This document shows, in pieces, positions 51,276 through 61,115 of a stretch of DNA of 64,000 nt (positions are counted from its first letter, which is position 1; every line of letters begins with the position of its first letter). The DNA is taken from the NCBI GenBank assembly GCA_964633115.1, contig CAZWEO010000005.1, forward strand, positions 18,249 to 82,248, in the 5' to 3' direction. Made by a program: the position numbers and the translations under genes. Below the pieces are notes generated by a model. The model saw only the letters and a program-made list of their open reading frames with translations. It was not told the DNA's origin and ran no database searches. The DNA is from B30-G6 sp964633115 (GTDB lineage: Bacteria > Desulfobacterota > Desulfobacteria > Desulfobacterales > B30-G6).

Positions 51276-53429
51276 ATGAACCGCATCGCCTATCGCACAA
51301 CCGGACTCTTAGTGAAGGTTCTCGAGAACCTGTCACGGGCTCGTGTTAACCTGCATGCCACTGAAAATATCCCAGACGGCAATAATATTTTCGTGGTAAA
51401 TCATTTTACCCGCATTGAAACTTTTGTTTTGCCAACCCATCTTTTCCGCTTTACCCAAACGCCCATCTGGTCTCTCGCCGCCGCTGAGTTTTTTCAAGGG
51501 ACATTTGGCAACTATATGGACAACATTGGCGCCGTGTCCACCCAGAATCCGGATCGGGATCGATTGATCGTAAAAACGTTGCTCACAGGCGAAGCCATGT
51601 GGATCATTTTCCCAGAAGGTCGCATGGTTAAGAACAAAAAGATCATTGAAAAAGGTCGTTTTATGATTTCATATGCCGGTGGCAAGCACCCACCGCATAC
51701 AGGCGCAGCAACACTGGCCCTACGAACGGAATTTTACCGCCAGCGTCTTTTTGCTTTAAGCGAAACCAATCCGGAAGAAAGCACACGCTTGTTAGAGCGT
51801 TTTAGAATTGATTCCATCGACGATATTTCAACCACGGGTACCCATTTGGTACCCGTTAACATTACTTACTATCCGGTCAGGGCCAGGGAAAATGCCATCA
51901 GCAATATGGCCCAGAACCTGGTGGAAAATCTGTCTGATCGCTTGATTGAAGAGCTCATGACAGAGGGAAATATGATATTATCCGGGGTAGATATGGATAT
52001 TCGCTTCGGAGATCCCATAAACATCAGCCCATATTTACAAGACCCAACCATCCAGAAGGACATTCATACAACCAAGGTTTTTCAGTTCGACGATGTTTTA
52101 CCGTCCAAGAAAAAAATGCATACAGCCGCGCTGAAAGCTATGCAAGCATATATGTCAGCGATTTACTATTTAACCACCGTAAATCATGACCATTTATTTG
52201 CTTCCATATTAAAATTGTATCCTTTCAGTCATATTGATGTAATGGATTTGAAAAGACGTGCCTTTCTGGCGGCCACATCAGCGCTAAAAGAACTGAAAAT
52301 ATACTACCACGAAAGCCTGAATGGCGATCAAACCCATCTGCTGGTGGATGACTGTTATGGAAAATATCAAGATTTTATTTCGCTGGCGGTCGAGCAAAAA
52401 TATGTTAAAAAAAAGCATACCAAACTTTTGAAAATCAGCCCCATCGGCGACGTCATCCATTTCCACCTTGCCCGCATTCAGAATATTATATCGGTCATTG
52501 CCAATGAGGTTGAGCCTTTGAATAAATTCCAGCGTTTGGTGCGACGCATTGCATGGCAACCAGCTTTTTTGATTCGCAAAAAAGTTGTTCATCGTCTTTT
52601 GAACAAAGCCAAAGATGAATTTGTGCAGGACTATCAGACGTATTATATCGAAAACGAATCCAAGGAAAAGCATGTAGGAATGCCCATGCTATACAAAGCC
52701 AGATCACGACGACTTGGCATTGTTTTATCACATGGCTATATGGCGGCGCCCATGGAGGTTCAAGGTCTGGCAAGATACCTGCAAAATAAAGGATACTGGG
52801 TGTTTACGCCGCGATTAAAAGGTCACGGTACATCGCCCGAGGACCTGGCCCAGCGGAATTATCTGGATTGGCTAGCGGCGGTGGAGGAAGGATATGTACT
52901 TATGAAAAGCATCTGTGAACGGGTTGTTCTGGGTGGCTTTTCCACCGGGGCGGGTTTGGCATTACACCTGGCTGCGCGCGTAAGTGACTTGTCCGGTGTT
53001 TTTGCTATTGCTGCCCCGCTGCGTCTACAGGATCTGGGGGCGCGATTTGCATCGACTTTGGATGCATGGAACCGTTTAATGGACAAAATCGGGCAAGGCA
53101 AAGCCAAAAAGGAATTTGTCAACAATTCTCCTGAAAATCCACATATAAATTATATGCGTAATCCCATCGCTGGCGTTAGCGAGATTGAAAAACTGATGGA
53201 GTCATTGTATCCCATGCTACAGAAAATCGAGATTCCGGCCTTGGTTGTCCAATCGCATAAGGATCCGGTTGTCAACCCAAAGGGCTCTGAAACGATATTC
53301 AAACGTTTGGGATCAGTTGATAAAAAATATACCCTCTTCAACTTTGAGAGACACGGCATTCTATTGGGTGATGGCGCCCAACGTGTTTACCAGTCCATCG
53401 CAGAATTCATTCAGCATTTAAATAAGTGA
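51276..53429 (+). CDS. Acyltransferase - alpha/beta hydrolase fusion protein
   Basis: A 717-residue protein with two enzymes. The N-terminal part resembles GPAT/PlsB-type acyltransferases: NHFTRIET (an HX4E in place of HX4D, residues 42-49) and FPEGRM (near residue 113). A middle helical region (about 280-460) follows. The C-terminal part (about 490-717) is an esterase/monoacylglycerol-lipase-like hydrolase with the nucleophile elbow GGFSTG, a late Asp in SHKDPVV and His in ERHGIL. A lipid remodelling role is inferred. AAGGA precedes the ATG. Divergent from the NIL-ferredoxin gene. Confidence 0.8.
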   Translation: MNRIAYRTTGLLVKVLENLSRARVNLHATENIPDGNNIFVVNHFTRIETFVLPTHLFRFTQTPIWSLAAAEFFQGTFGNYMDNIGAVSTQNPDRDRLIVKTLLTGEAMWIIFPEGRMVKNKKIIEKGRFMISYAGGKHPPHTGAATLALRTEFYRQRLFALSETNPEESTRLLERFRIDSIDDISTTGTHLVPVNITYYPVRARENAISNMAQNLVENLSDRLIEELMTEGNMILSGVDMDIRFGDPINISPYLQDPTIQKDIHTTKVFQFDDVLPSKKKMHTAALKAMQAYMSAIYYLTTVNHDHLFASILKLYPFSHIDVMDLKRRAFLAATSALKELKIYYHESLNGDQTHLLVDDCYGKYQDFISLAVEQKYVKKKHTKLLKISPIGDVIHFHLARIQNIISVIANEVEPLNKFQRLVRRIAWQPAFLIRKKVVHRLLNKAKDEFVQDYQTYYIENESKEKHVGMPMLYKARSRRLGIVLSHGYMAAPMEVQGLARYLQNKGYWVFTPRLKGHGTSPEDLAQRNYLDWLAAVEEGYVLMKSICERVVLGGFSTGAGLALHLAARVSDLSGVFAIAAPLRLQDLGARFASTLDAWNRLMDKIGQGKAKKEFVNNSPENPHINYMRNPIAGVSEIEKLMESLYPMLQKIEIPALVVQSHKDPVVNPKGSETIFKRLGSVDKKYTLFNFERHGILLGDGAQRVYQSIAEFIQHLNK

Positions 53430-53582
53430 GAGCTGCTTCTGATTTTAAAGGATGGAACATCAGTCTACGAGCTACGCATCATGGGAAGAGTGGTTTCTGG
53501 GAAATCAACTCTAAGTAATTATTCATATATTCCTGCATTTCATATTAAGTTTTTCAACTGTGATGCCGATACTGAAGATTGA

Positions 53583-54258
53583 ACACCCCCAGCTTGCCCG
53601 CAAAAATCTTTCAGACTTTGGGAGCACGAAATCAATCAAAAGGGTGGATTGTTGGGCCACAAAGTTGAGTTGTTGCTTTATAATGACAAAAGCCAAAAAG
53701 AAGTAACGCGGGAGTTATATCGCAAACTGATTGTGGAAGATGGCGTAGACTTTGTTTTTTCTCCATATGGAACTCCGCTCACATTGGTTGCATCTGAAAT
53801 TAGCGAAAAACATAAAATGATCATGCTGGCCTGTGCAGCCTCTGGGGATGTCATTTGGGAAAGGGGCTATCGCTATGTCTTTGGCGTCTATGCGCTGGCA
53901 AATCGATATTTTATCGGATTATTGGATATCATGGCTCGCCATGGGCATCAAACCGTGTCATTAATCTACAATAATGCTTCACCATTTAATGTCAGTGTCG
54001 CCCAAGGTGTAAAAAAGTGGGCCAATAGATTTAAAATCTCTGTGGCACGAAAAGGCGGTAATTGAGTCCCACTCGTTGGAAAACGATGATATCCGGGACT
54101 ATATTGCAGCCTCGGATACAGTAACCGTTATCGGCCGTTTCAAGGTCGATGCCTCCGGCAAGCAGGTAGGACACAATCCGATCCTGATACAATGGCAGAA
54201 TGGCAAGAAAGAGATCGTTTGGCCAACAAAAATGCAAACCGCACCCCCGCTACTGTAA
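53583..54258 (+). pseudogene. Remnant of an ABC-type (LivK-like) solute-binding protein gene
   Basis: Two fragments in different frames. From 53583 (just after an in-frame stop) the frame reads RLWEHEINQKGGLLGHKVELL up to GVKKWANRF and stops at 54065; signal peptide and start are missing. After a frame change, about 54066-54258 encodes the typical family C-terminus (DTVTVIGRFKVDASGKQVGHN, PILIQWQNGKKEIVWP). The middle of the protein, roughly 150-200 residues, is gone. This looks like N-terminal loss plus an internal deletion. Confidence 0.8.
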
Positions 54259-54263
54259 AACAA

Positions 54264-55869
54264 ATGGCACCTGAAAGCGCACACAAACATCCTCGTCTAT
54301 ATAAACGCATTGTATTTTTGTTGCTAGTACCCGTTGTCATCGTCGGGATCAGTATAGCTGGCATTTTGACCAACTACCTGAGTGAACCCACCGAATCATT
54401 TTTAGTTAAAAATTTTGAAGCCAATCTCCGTATCGCAGCAAAATTGGGATTAGGTGTTTGTGAAACCCATTTTAACCAACTCCTTGACATGCGACTCGAA
54501 GATAACATTGAAATGAATACAGCCTTAAAAACTGAGGCCTTGGAGCAGATCAAAGCCATCAGCAAGCAGTTTCCCAATATTCACATGATGGTATTAAAGG
54601 AAAAACAATCCATTTTGGCCATTTCCCTTGATTATGACCATCATACCTGGCACTTGCCAGACTACTATCGTGACAGTAGTGCTATTATAGATACACGCTT
54701 AGGCCAAAACAGCATTAAAGCCCATATCCAATATTTTCCTTTTTGGGATTGGCATATAGTTAGTTTTATGGGTGAGACCGATTTTCTAAATCCCATCAAC
54801 ATGGCCCGGCTGGTTATTTATCTGAGTACCATGGGTGTTCTCGTGGCTGTATTTTTAACGCTGCTGATTGTTTTTCATTTTTCGGTCAGAAGACCATTGA
54901 ACCGGCTTATCGAGGCAACCGAAGCCATTTCCAAAGGCGATTTGGAGCCAATCGAATCAGTACCGGGAAATGAAATCGGTCAGTTGACTGCCTTTTTCAA
55001 CAACATGGTCGGCAGCTTAAAAAAGAAAACTGAAGAGGCATCCGACCTGATCAATCAACTGAAGGAGTCTGAAGCACGCTACCGCGGTTTGGTGGAGCTA
55101 TCCCCTGAAGCTATTATTGTTCAGCAGGAAGGTGTAATCAAGTATGTCAATCGCCGGGGAGCCCGCAGTTTTGGGGCCGCCGATCCCCGAGAGTTGATCG
55201 GAATGACGGCGATGGATCTGATTCACCCAGATTTTCGTGAAATCGTTCGATCACGTATTTCTAAAGCCTACCATGAGCAAACCACGGTGCCGGCTCAGGA
55301 GTATAAGTGTCTAAAACTAGATAAAACCATAGTCGATGTTGTCGCCTCCGGTACCTACCTGGAATATTCAGGCAAGCCAGCTATGCTCAGCATTGTTCGA
55401 GATATCACCCAACAAAAACGGGCCGAACAGATTTTACTTCCCCATAACCAGAGCCGACCTGGTTGAAAAAGACCTGCCGCTATCAATTGAAGAATACAAG
55501 GGCAACGGTGAAACGATTCTGGTGGTGGATGATGTTAAAAGCCAACAAGAAATAGCTTGCCAAATGCTGGCGAAGCTGGGCTATGTCACCACAGCTGTAT
55601 CGAGCGGCGAGGAAGCTGTCGATTATCTACAAACCGATTCGGTCGATTTAATCCTACTAGATATGATAATGGATCCCGGAATGAATGGTCGGGAAACCTA
55701 TGAATTAATTAAGAAAACGCATCCCGACCAAAAAGCCATCATTGTCAGCGGATTTGCCCATACTGAGGATGTCAAAAAGGCTCAGGAATCCGGAGCAGGG
55801 CAATATTTACGGAAACCGGTTTCCTTTGGAGAGCTTGGTGTTGCAGTCAAAGCCGAATTGGCCGGATAA
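54264..55869 (+). pseudogene. Remnant of a hybrid sensor histidine kinase lacking its kinase core
   Basis: From the ATG at 54264 the frame encodes a membrane helix (IVFLLLVPVVIVGISIAGIL), an extracytoplasmic sensor, a second helix, HAMP and PAS domains (ARYRGLVELSPEAIIVQQEG), ending after DITQQKRAEQ. At about 55425-55445 it switches frame. The next frame (to 55869) starts with the extreme end of an ATPase domain (YFPITRADLVEK) and a full receiver domain (ETILVVDDV, phospho-acceptor Asp in LILLDMIMD, Lys in YLRKPVS). The DHp and ATP-binding domains, about 230 residues, are missing. The two halves could still be made separately, but neither is a kinase. Confidence 0.8.
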
Positions 55870-55883
55870 CCAAGGCTGGAATC

Positions 55884-56588
55884 TTATTCAGGTTTTGAAA
55901 CCATTAGCATCGTGGATGGATCCAAGACCAGTCCAGGCATTTTGTTATCGGCTGCTTGCCCCTTGATAACCCGCACATGAATGTTTTTGCCTTCAGGTTG
56001 TAGTTGAATCTCCACGTCAAATAAATCATCGATGGCGGTCAGTTGGGGCGGCATTCCATCTGATAGTGGTTCCTCGTGGCGGTGGGTTCGTACCGAAAAC
56101 CAGACACACAGGTTGTGGGCCTTGGCAAAGGACTTTAACTGCTTTAGCGACGCAGCTTCATCGGCTTCAAAAGGAAAGCCATCGATAACGATCATATCCG
56201 GAGAGAAAATATTCTGGGCACCCAAGTCTGTCATGCGTTCCGCTAATTTGGGTACGCTGAAACCCTCTACCTTAAAGGTCATAATAAACCGGTGGCTAAG
56301 GATAGATTCCCAAAGTTGGCTAACCTGCTGAGGATTATATTGTTGGGACAAGTTCTGAAAAACTTCCTGATACCAAAGGCCGACTTTATTGACTGGGTCG
56401 CTCAGACTGACATGCAGGACATTCTTTTCTCGCAGTAAGGTTTCCAAAGATAGCTGGACCATCAAAGCGGTCTTGCCGACACCAGCTCTAGCCAAGACGG
56501 CACCAAAACCACCTTTGGGCAGAATCTCCTGATTTTGATCACCCAATAGTCTCAATGGGTTACGTAAAGCCAGATCTTTTTTTAACAT
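55884..56588 (-). CDS. RecA-superfamily (KaiC/RadA-like) ATPase, function unknown
   Basis: A 234-residue P-loop protein: Walker A ARAGVGKTAL (near residue 33), Walker B DMIVIDG, and RNPLRLLGDQNQ ahead of the loop. It has no DNA-binding or zinc domain. The strong AAGGAGAGGAG at 56595-56606 selects the Met at 56588; the frame is open to 56702 but without a Shine-Dalgarno. It follows fusA on the same strand by 123 bases and may share its transcript. Confidence 0.7.
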   Translation of the reverse strand: MLKKDLALRNPLRLLGDQNQEILPKGGFGAVLARAGVGKTALMVQLSLETLLREKNVLHVSLSDPVNKVGLWYQEVFQNLSQQYNPQQVSQLWESILSHRFIMTFKVEGFSVPKLAERMTDLGAQNIFSPDMIVIDGFPFEADEAASLKQLKSFAKAHNLCVWFSVRTHRHEEPLSDGMPPQLTAIDDLFDVEIQLQPEGKNIHVRVIKGQAADNKMPGLVLDPSTMLMVSKPE

Positions 56589-56711
56589 CTGAAAACTCCT
56601 CTCCTTAAGATTGATTATCTTCTCACCGGAGGCTGATTCAATCTTGTTGAACCGCATGCCAGTTTCCGAAGGATAGGTTGGAATGTTATCTGTTTTCCAC
56701 ATATCGTAAAG

Positions 56712-58796
56712 TTATGCCACGTTTTTCTTGTCTTCCTGAGACTTTTTGACCAATTCTTCGGCGATGGATTGGGGAACCTGCTTGTATTCACAAAATTCCA
56801 TCGTAAATTGAGCCTTTCCTTGGGTGGCGCTACGCAATACCGTGGAGTACCCAAACATATCCGCTAAAGGGACACGTGCTTCGATAACACAAATGGCGCC
56901 TTCATCCTGAGACCCGAGAATCATGCCACGTCGCTGGTTGAGCAGGCCCATGACAGCACCCTGGAATTCTGTGGGTGTTTCCACCACAACTGTCATAATT
57001 GGTTCCTGAATAACGGGCGCAGCTTTGGCATAGCCTTCCAAGAAGGCACCGCGGGCAGCAGCCTGAAAGGCCATTTCGGATGAGTCCACAGCGTGAGCAG
57101 CACCATCATCGATCACCACACGGATACCGGTTACGGGAAGTTCCATTTTTGGCCCTTTTTCGAGGCAGGCTCGGAATCCCTTTTCGCAGGCAGGAATATA
57201 TTGGGTCGGGATAGCACCACCGGTGATCCGATTTTCGAAAACGAACTCCTCCTCGGCAAGCGGTTCTAGGTAACCAGCCACACGCCCGAATTGACCCGCA
57301 CCACCGGTTTGTTTTTTATGGATGTAATTAAAAATACCCTGTTTTGTGATGGTTTCCCGGTAAGCCACCCGCGGCATGCCGGATTCCACTTCAGCACGGT
57401 ATTCTCTACGCATGCGTTCGATGTAAACATCCAAATGTAGTTCCCCCATCCCAGAAATGATGGTTTCACCAGTCTCTTGGTTCAAATGAGTTCTGAAAGT
57501 AGGATCTTCCTTGGTGAAGCGATTCAGCGCTTTGGACATATTGTTTTGAGCGGTTTTATCCTGCGGTACGATGGCAAGCGAGATAACCGGCTCTGGAACG
57601 AACATAGAGGTCATACTTACTTGTATGTCTTTTTCGGTGAAAGTATCGCCGGAAGCGCATTCCACACCAAAAAGCGCTCCGATACGGCCGGCCGGGATAG
57701 CGCCAATATCTTCCATTTGATCGGCATGCATTCGGACCAGACGACCGACCTTGACTTTTTTTCCGGAGCGAGAATTTATGAGGGTGCTGCCTTTGGCAAC
57801 GGTGCCCTGGTAAACACGGATATAGGTCAATTGGCCGTATTGGCCATCCTCCAATTTAAAGGCCAGAGCCACCGAGGGTTTCTCCGGATCAGATGCCAAG
57901 GTCATGGGGGCTTCATTGTTGTTCATATCCAGGGCCTGATTTTCAATATCAGCAGGGCAGGGCAACAGATCGGTTACGGCATCCAGCAAGGGCTGCACAC
58001 CCTTGTTTTTATAGGCCGATCCAATCAATACCGGCGTTAATTCGCGTGCCAAGGTACCTTGGCGAATCGCTTGGATAAGCAATTCGGTAGTAACCTCGTC
58101 TTCCAGGGCGGCTTCCATCAGATCATCCGAAAACATGGAGGCAGCATCGACGAGGGCCTCCCGTTTTTCTTCAGCTAAAGACACCAGGTCATCGGGAATG
58201 GATGCCATACGCAGCACTTCGCCATTTTCTCCATCGAAATATACTGCTTGCATGGAGATCAGGTCCACCAAACCTTGCATATCGGCTTCCAGGCCGATTG
58301 GAATCTGTAAGGCAACTGCATTGTGTCCCAATTTGCTATTGAGTTGATCAATGACCCGGAATGGATTGGCGCCACTACGGTCGCATTTGTTGACAAAGGC
58401 GATACAAGGAACTTTGTAACGTTTCATCTGTCGGTCGACCGTAATGGATTGGGACTGGACTCCGCCGACAGCACATAATACCAGTACGGCACCATCCAGA
58501 ACGCGTAATGACCGTTCCACCTCGATGGTGAAATCCACATGTCCGGGTGTATCGATGATATTGATGTGGTGATCTTGCCATTGGCAGTAGGTGGCAGCAG
58601 AGGCGATGGTAATACCTCGCTCTCGTTCCAGATCCATAGAGTCCATGGTTGCGCCCACCCCATCTTTGCCTTTGACGTCATGTATGGCATGAATTCTGTC
58701 GGTGTAAAATAAGATACGTTCCGTCAGGGTAGTCTTACCCGAGTCAATGTGGGCACTGATGCCGATATTACGAACTTTTGTCAGATCCTGTTTCAT
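56712..58796 (-). CDS. fusA: Elongation factor G, spd/mitochondrial-like type
   Basis: A 694-residue translocase GTPase: AHIDSGKT (residues 15-22), ERGITIASAAT switch region, NKCDRSGANPF, and the domain III-V organisation are complete. The N-terminal stretch with HDVKGKDGVGATMDSM (40-54) carries a KGKDGVGA insertion that is characteristic of mitochondrial EF-G1 and of the related spirochaete-planctomycete-delta EF-Gs, not of the common EF-G1. It is the only EF-G in the window and is probably the working copy, since the str operon lacks fusA. AGGA lies upstream of the ATG. Confidence 0.92.
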   Translation of the reverse strand: MKQDLTKVRNIGISAHIDSGKTTLTERILFYTDRIHAIHDVKGKDGVGATMDSMDLERERGITIASAATYCQWQDHHINIIDTPGHVDFTIEVERSLRVLDGAVLVLCAVGGVQSQSITVDRQMKRYKVPCIAFVNKCDRSGANPFRVIDQLNSKLGHNAVALQIPIGLEADMQGLVDLISMQAVYFDGENGEVLRMASIPDDLVSLAEEKREALVDAASMFSDDLMEAALEDEVTTELLIQAIRQGTLARELTPVLIGSAYKNKGVQPLLDAVTDLLPCPADIENQALDMNNNEAPMTLASDPEKPSVALAFKLEDGQYGQLTYIRVYQGTVAKGSTLINSRSGKKVKVGRLVRMHADQMEDIGAIPAGRIGALFGVECASGDTFTEKDIQVSMTSMFVPEPVISLAIVPQDKTAQNNMSKALNRFTKEDPTFRTHLNQETGETIISGMGELHLDVYIERMRREYRAEVESGMPRVAYRETITKQGIFNYIHKKQTGGAGQFGRVAGYLEPLAEEEFVFENRITGGAIPTQYIPACEKGFRACLEKGPKMELPVTGIRVVIDDGAAHAVDSSEMAFQAAARGAFLEGYAKAAPVIQEPIMTVVVETPTEFQGAVMGLLNQRRGMILGSQDEGAICVIEARVPLADMFGYSTVLRSATQGKAQFTMEFCEYKQVPQSIAEELVKKSQEDKKNVA

Positions 58797-58823
58797 TTGT
58801 TACGATCCTTAGCAAAATATGAA

Positions 58824-58881
58824 GATCACCTGAAAGAAACAAACAAAGCCATCCAAACACAGGGATGGCTTAGGGGTGATC
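58824..58881 (-). promoter_or_regulatory. Nested hairpin / possible attenuator in the fusA leader
   Basis: Inner stem AAGCCATCC (58846-58854) with GGATGGCTT (58863-58871), and outer stem GATCACC (58824-58830) with GGTGATC (58875-58881). Read on the minus strand, the inner stem is followed by TTGTTTGTTTC, like a terminator with an imperfect U-tract. It lies between the predicted promoter and the fusA start. Confidence 0.5.
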
Positions 58882-58895
58882 GAAAAAAGTCAAAT

Positions 58896-58924
58896 AAAAT
58901 AGGGATGTCAACCAGACTTGTCAA
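58896..58924 (-). promoter_or_regulatory. Predicted strong promoter for fusA
   Basis: On the minus strand: TTGACA (RC of 58919-58924), 17-base spacer, TATTTT (RC of 58896-58901). It would start transcription just ahead of the nested hairpin, giving a leader of about 90 bases. Confidence 0.6.
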
Positions 58925-59100
58925 CAAGGATTGTGAAAAAATATTCATATCACGTCCTCTCTATGCCAACTCCGAAAGTATAGATATGTATTTATATGGA
59001 AAAATAGTGTAGATGCGGTCATGCACATCAAGCATGAAAAAAGCCGCATCAAATTTACTGGATCTGCGATTACGATCTCTTGATTGAAAATGGAAACAAC

Positions 59101-59832
59101 ATGAATGAAAATAGCATTCCCTTCGCTCAAAATCTTAGACAGGGACTCAAGGCGGCCTGGCCAATCTGCTTGGGTTATATTCCCATTGGCCTAGCGTTTG
59201 GCGTTTTGGCCCAAAAGGCCGGCATGTCTTGGTTGCATATTGCCGGCATGTCGGCCATTGTTTTTGCAGGGAGTTCACAATTTATTGCCGTATCCATGTT
59301 AGCCGGGGGTGCCGCAGGATTGGCCATCGTTGTCACAACTTTTTTTGTCAATTTAAGGCACGTGCTTATGAGCTCATCCTTGTCTGTCTGGCTCCCAAAT
59401 GAGCACCGAGGTAATTTGTCAATCTTGGCTTATACTGTGACTGATGAGAGTTTTGCGGTCAACTACACACGCTTTTTAAGCGGCAATTGGGATTTACAGC
59501 GATCTCAGGTGGTGAATCTTACAGCATATATCGCCTGGATTATCAGTACGGTTGTCGGTGGGTTTAGCGGACATTTGATACCAGCGCATAGTTTTGGCAT
59601 CGACTATGCGCTGATTGCCATGTTTATCTGCCTTTTAAGTTTTCAGCTTATCAGCCGCTTGGTGGTCTTGACTGCTGTGGTGGCCGGTCTGGTCTCAATG
59701 ATCCTCTCCCTATATATTGCAGGTAACGCCCATGTGATATTAGCCTCAGTTTTTGCTGCTACGGTTGGAGTCGGTCTTGGCAAGTTGCGGTATTTCAGAA
59801 AAAAATCAGCAACTGAGCAGAAAGGATTATAG
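59101..59832 (+). CDS. azlC: AzlC family branched-chain amino acid exporter subunit
   Basis: About 243 residues, mainly hydrophobic helices, with PIGLAFGVLAQKAG and FVNLRHVLMSSSL motifs typical of AzlC/YgaZ. It forms an exporter with AzlD. The ATG at 59101 (MNENSIPFAQ) is preferred to a TTG seven codons upstream. It is divergent from fusA. Confidence 0.9.
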   Translation: MNENSIPFAQNLRQGLKAAWPICLGYIPIGLAFGVLAQKAGMSWLHIAGMSAIVFAGSSQFIAVSMLAGGAAGLAIVVTTFFVNLRHVLMSSSLSVWLPNEHRGNLSILAYTVTDESFAVNYTRFLSGNWDLQRSQVVNLTAYIAWIISTVVGGFSGHLIPAHSFGIDYALIAMFICLLSFQLISRLVVLTAVVAGLVSMILSLYIAGNAHVILASVFAATVGVGLGKLRYFRKKSATEQKGL

Positions 59833-59834
59833 GG

Positions 59835-60155
59835 ATGCCAGAAGCGTATTTGAGTATAGTTGTGGCCATGGGCTTGGTAACCTACATACCGCGTTGGTTA
59901 CCTCTATTTTTCCTGACAAAATATTCGCTACCAAGCTGGTTCAAAGAGTGGTTGGCATTGATACCAGGTGCCATTTTAAGTGCGTTGTTATTGCCGGCTT
60001 TGGTGACAGTGGGAGAACCCAGACATTTAGTGTTCATGCGACCCGAGCTATGGGTGGCGATACCCACATTTGTGTTCGCCATCGCAACCAAATCGTTAGG
60101 TGGTACCGTGGTAGTTGGGATGGGGCTGTATTGGATTGTTGATAAGTTATTCTAA
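59835..60155 (+). CDS. azlD: AzlD family exporter subunit
   Basis: A 106-residue small hydrophobic protein with TYIPRWLPLFFL and the helix YSLPSWFKEWLALIPGAILSA (cited as residues 30-50), typical of AzlD/YgaH. It starts 3 bases after azlC. Its stop codon lies within a 22-bp inverted repeat. Confidence 0.88.
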   Translation: MPEAYLSIVVAMGLVTYIPRWLPLFFLTKYSLPSWFKEWLALIPGAILSALLLPALVTVGEPRHLVFMRPELWVAIPTFVFAIATKSLGGTVVVGMGLYWIVDKLF

Positions 60156-60207
60156 ATTGCGGTCTAATCCACCGATTATATTGGCGGATTAGACCGCAAT
60201 TTAGAAT
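60149..60207. terminator. Perfect 22-bp inverted repeat between convergent azlD and smr-type gene
   Basis: 60149-60170 pairs perfectly with 60186-60207; loop of 15 bases with further weak pairs. The left arm includes the azlD stop, and the right arm encodes the last codons of the Smr protein. It is likely a bidirectional terminator, unusually long and perfect for that role. Confidence 0.75.
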
Positions 60208-60889
60208 TGGATTTGCCCTTTGGATAATCTCGCAAAAGCACATAGGTGGCCCCAGCACCGCCATCGCACAACCTGGCACTGGCGTAGGCGACAATCCATT
60301 TGCGCCAGGGGCCGCTATTGATTCGTTTAATTACTGCAGTTTTGAGAACTGGTTCGGCCGGGGATGATAAACCCCGTCCATGCACGATCAGGATGGCTTT
60401 GCGCCTGCGGGTAAGGGCATATTTTATGAATGCATCCATTTGCTCCATGGCTTCTTCAAGGCTGAGGCCATGCAGGTCGATGAAGTCCTGGATGGCAAAA
60501 TCACCCTGATGAAGGCGCGCAAGGATGGCCGGGTTGATCGGTTCGCCTGATCCTTCCACATATTCTGCTGTCTGGGAAACACGAAATCCCTGGCCGGTCT
60601 CCACCAGATGTTTAAGCTGACAATATGCTTCTTGATCCGGATTGGTAGTGGGTCCCAAATTACGGCTGCTGGTGGTACGTTTTTCAATCTGGCGAGATTT
60701 TGGCAGCTTTGTGACGCCGACCATTGCCTGTTGAAAGAGGGCAACGTCATCCATTCGCTGCTCGCTAGAACCAACATTGCTATCGGAACGATCAATTTGG
60801 GGTCGCGGATTGCGACGCCGGGCCTTTTTTAGAAGTTTGTTAAGATTTTCAAAAGGCCTGAACTTGCTGTTTGTGGATTGCCGCGGCAT
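60176..60889 (-). CDS. Smr domain protein
   Basis: A 237-residue protein. The N-terminal 130 residues are charged and probably disordered (NLNKLLKKARRRNPRPQ). The C-terminal Smr domain has DLHGLSLEEAMEQM (the LDxHG motif) and VHGRGLSS (HGxG). Smr domains are nucleases acting on RNA or DNA. The Met at 60889 (MPRQSTNSKFRPFENL) has AAGG upstream; the longer frame to 61117 overlaps the divergent gene and was rejected. Confidence 0.82.
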   Translation of the reverse strand: MPRQSTNSKFRPFENLNKLLKKARRRNPRPQIDRSDSNVGSSEQRMDDVALFQQAMVGVTKLPKSRQIEKRTTSSRNLGPTTNPDQEAYCQLKHLVETGQGFRVSQTAEYVEGSGEPINPAILARLHQGDFAIQDFIDLHGLSLEEAMEQMDAFIKYALTRRRKAILIVHGRGLSSPAEPVLKTAVIKRINSGPWRKWIVAYASARLCDGGAGATYVLLRDYPKGKSNSKLRSNPPI

Positions 60890-61115
60890 ACTGAAACCTT
60901 GAAGTAAATTTGGATTGGGCGCTAGTCGCAGCGCGCAAGGTAAATTATAGCCTAAGATCCTTTGTTTAATCAAGTGCGCTGCCGGAATCCCGAGGTTTTC
61001 GGCCTTGTCTCTAACATATCGATGGTCTATGCTAAATACCACCCTAAAAGGACAGATCGCTTTAGATCTATTGCCATAAAAATGTTCTGACATAAAGATT
61101 GGAGGAGACGCGCCC

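Noticed and set aside
54076..54258. Independent small gene
   Set aside because: Its product is the C-terminus of an ABC solute-binding protein, so it is part of the pseudogene.
55336..55869. Complete response regulator gene
   Set aside because: The first 30 or so codons overlap the PAS frame and do not resemble protein; the receiver is the tail of a broken hybrid kinase.
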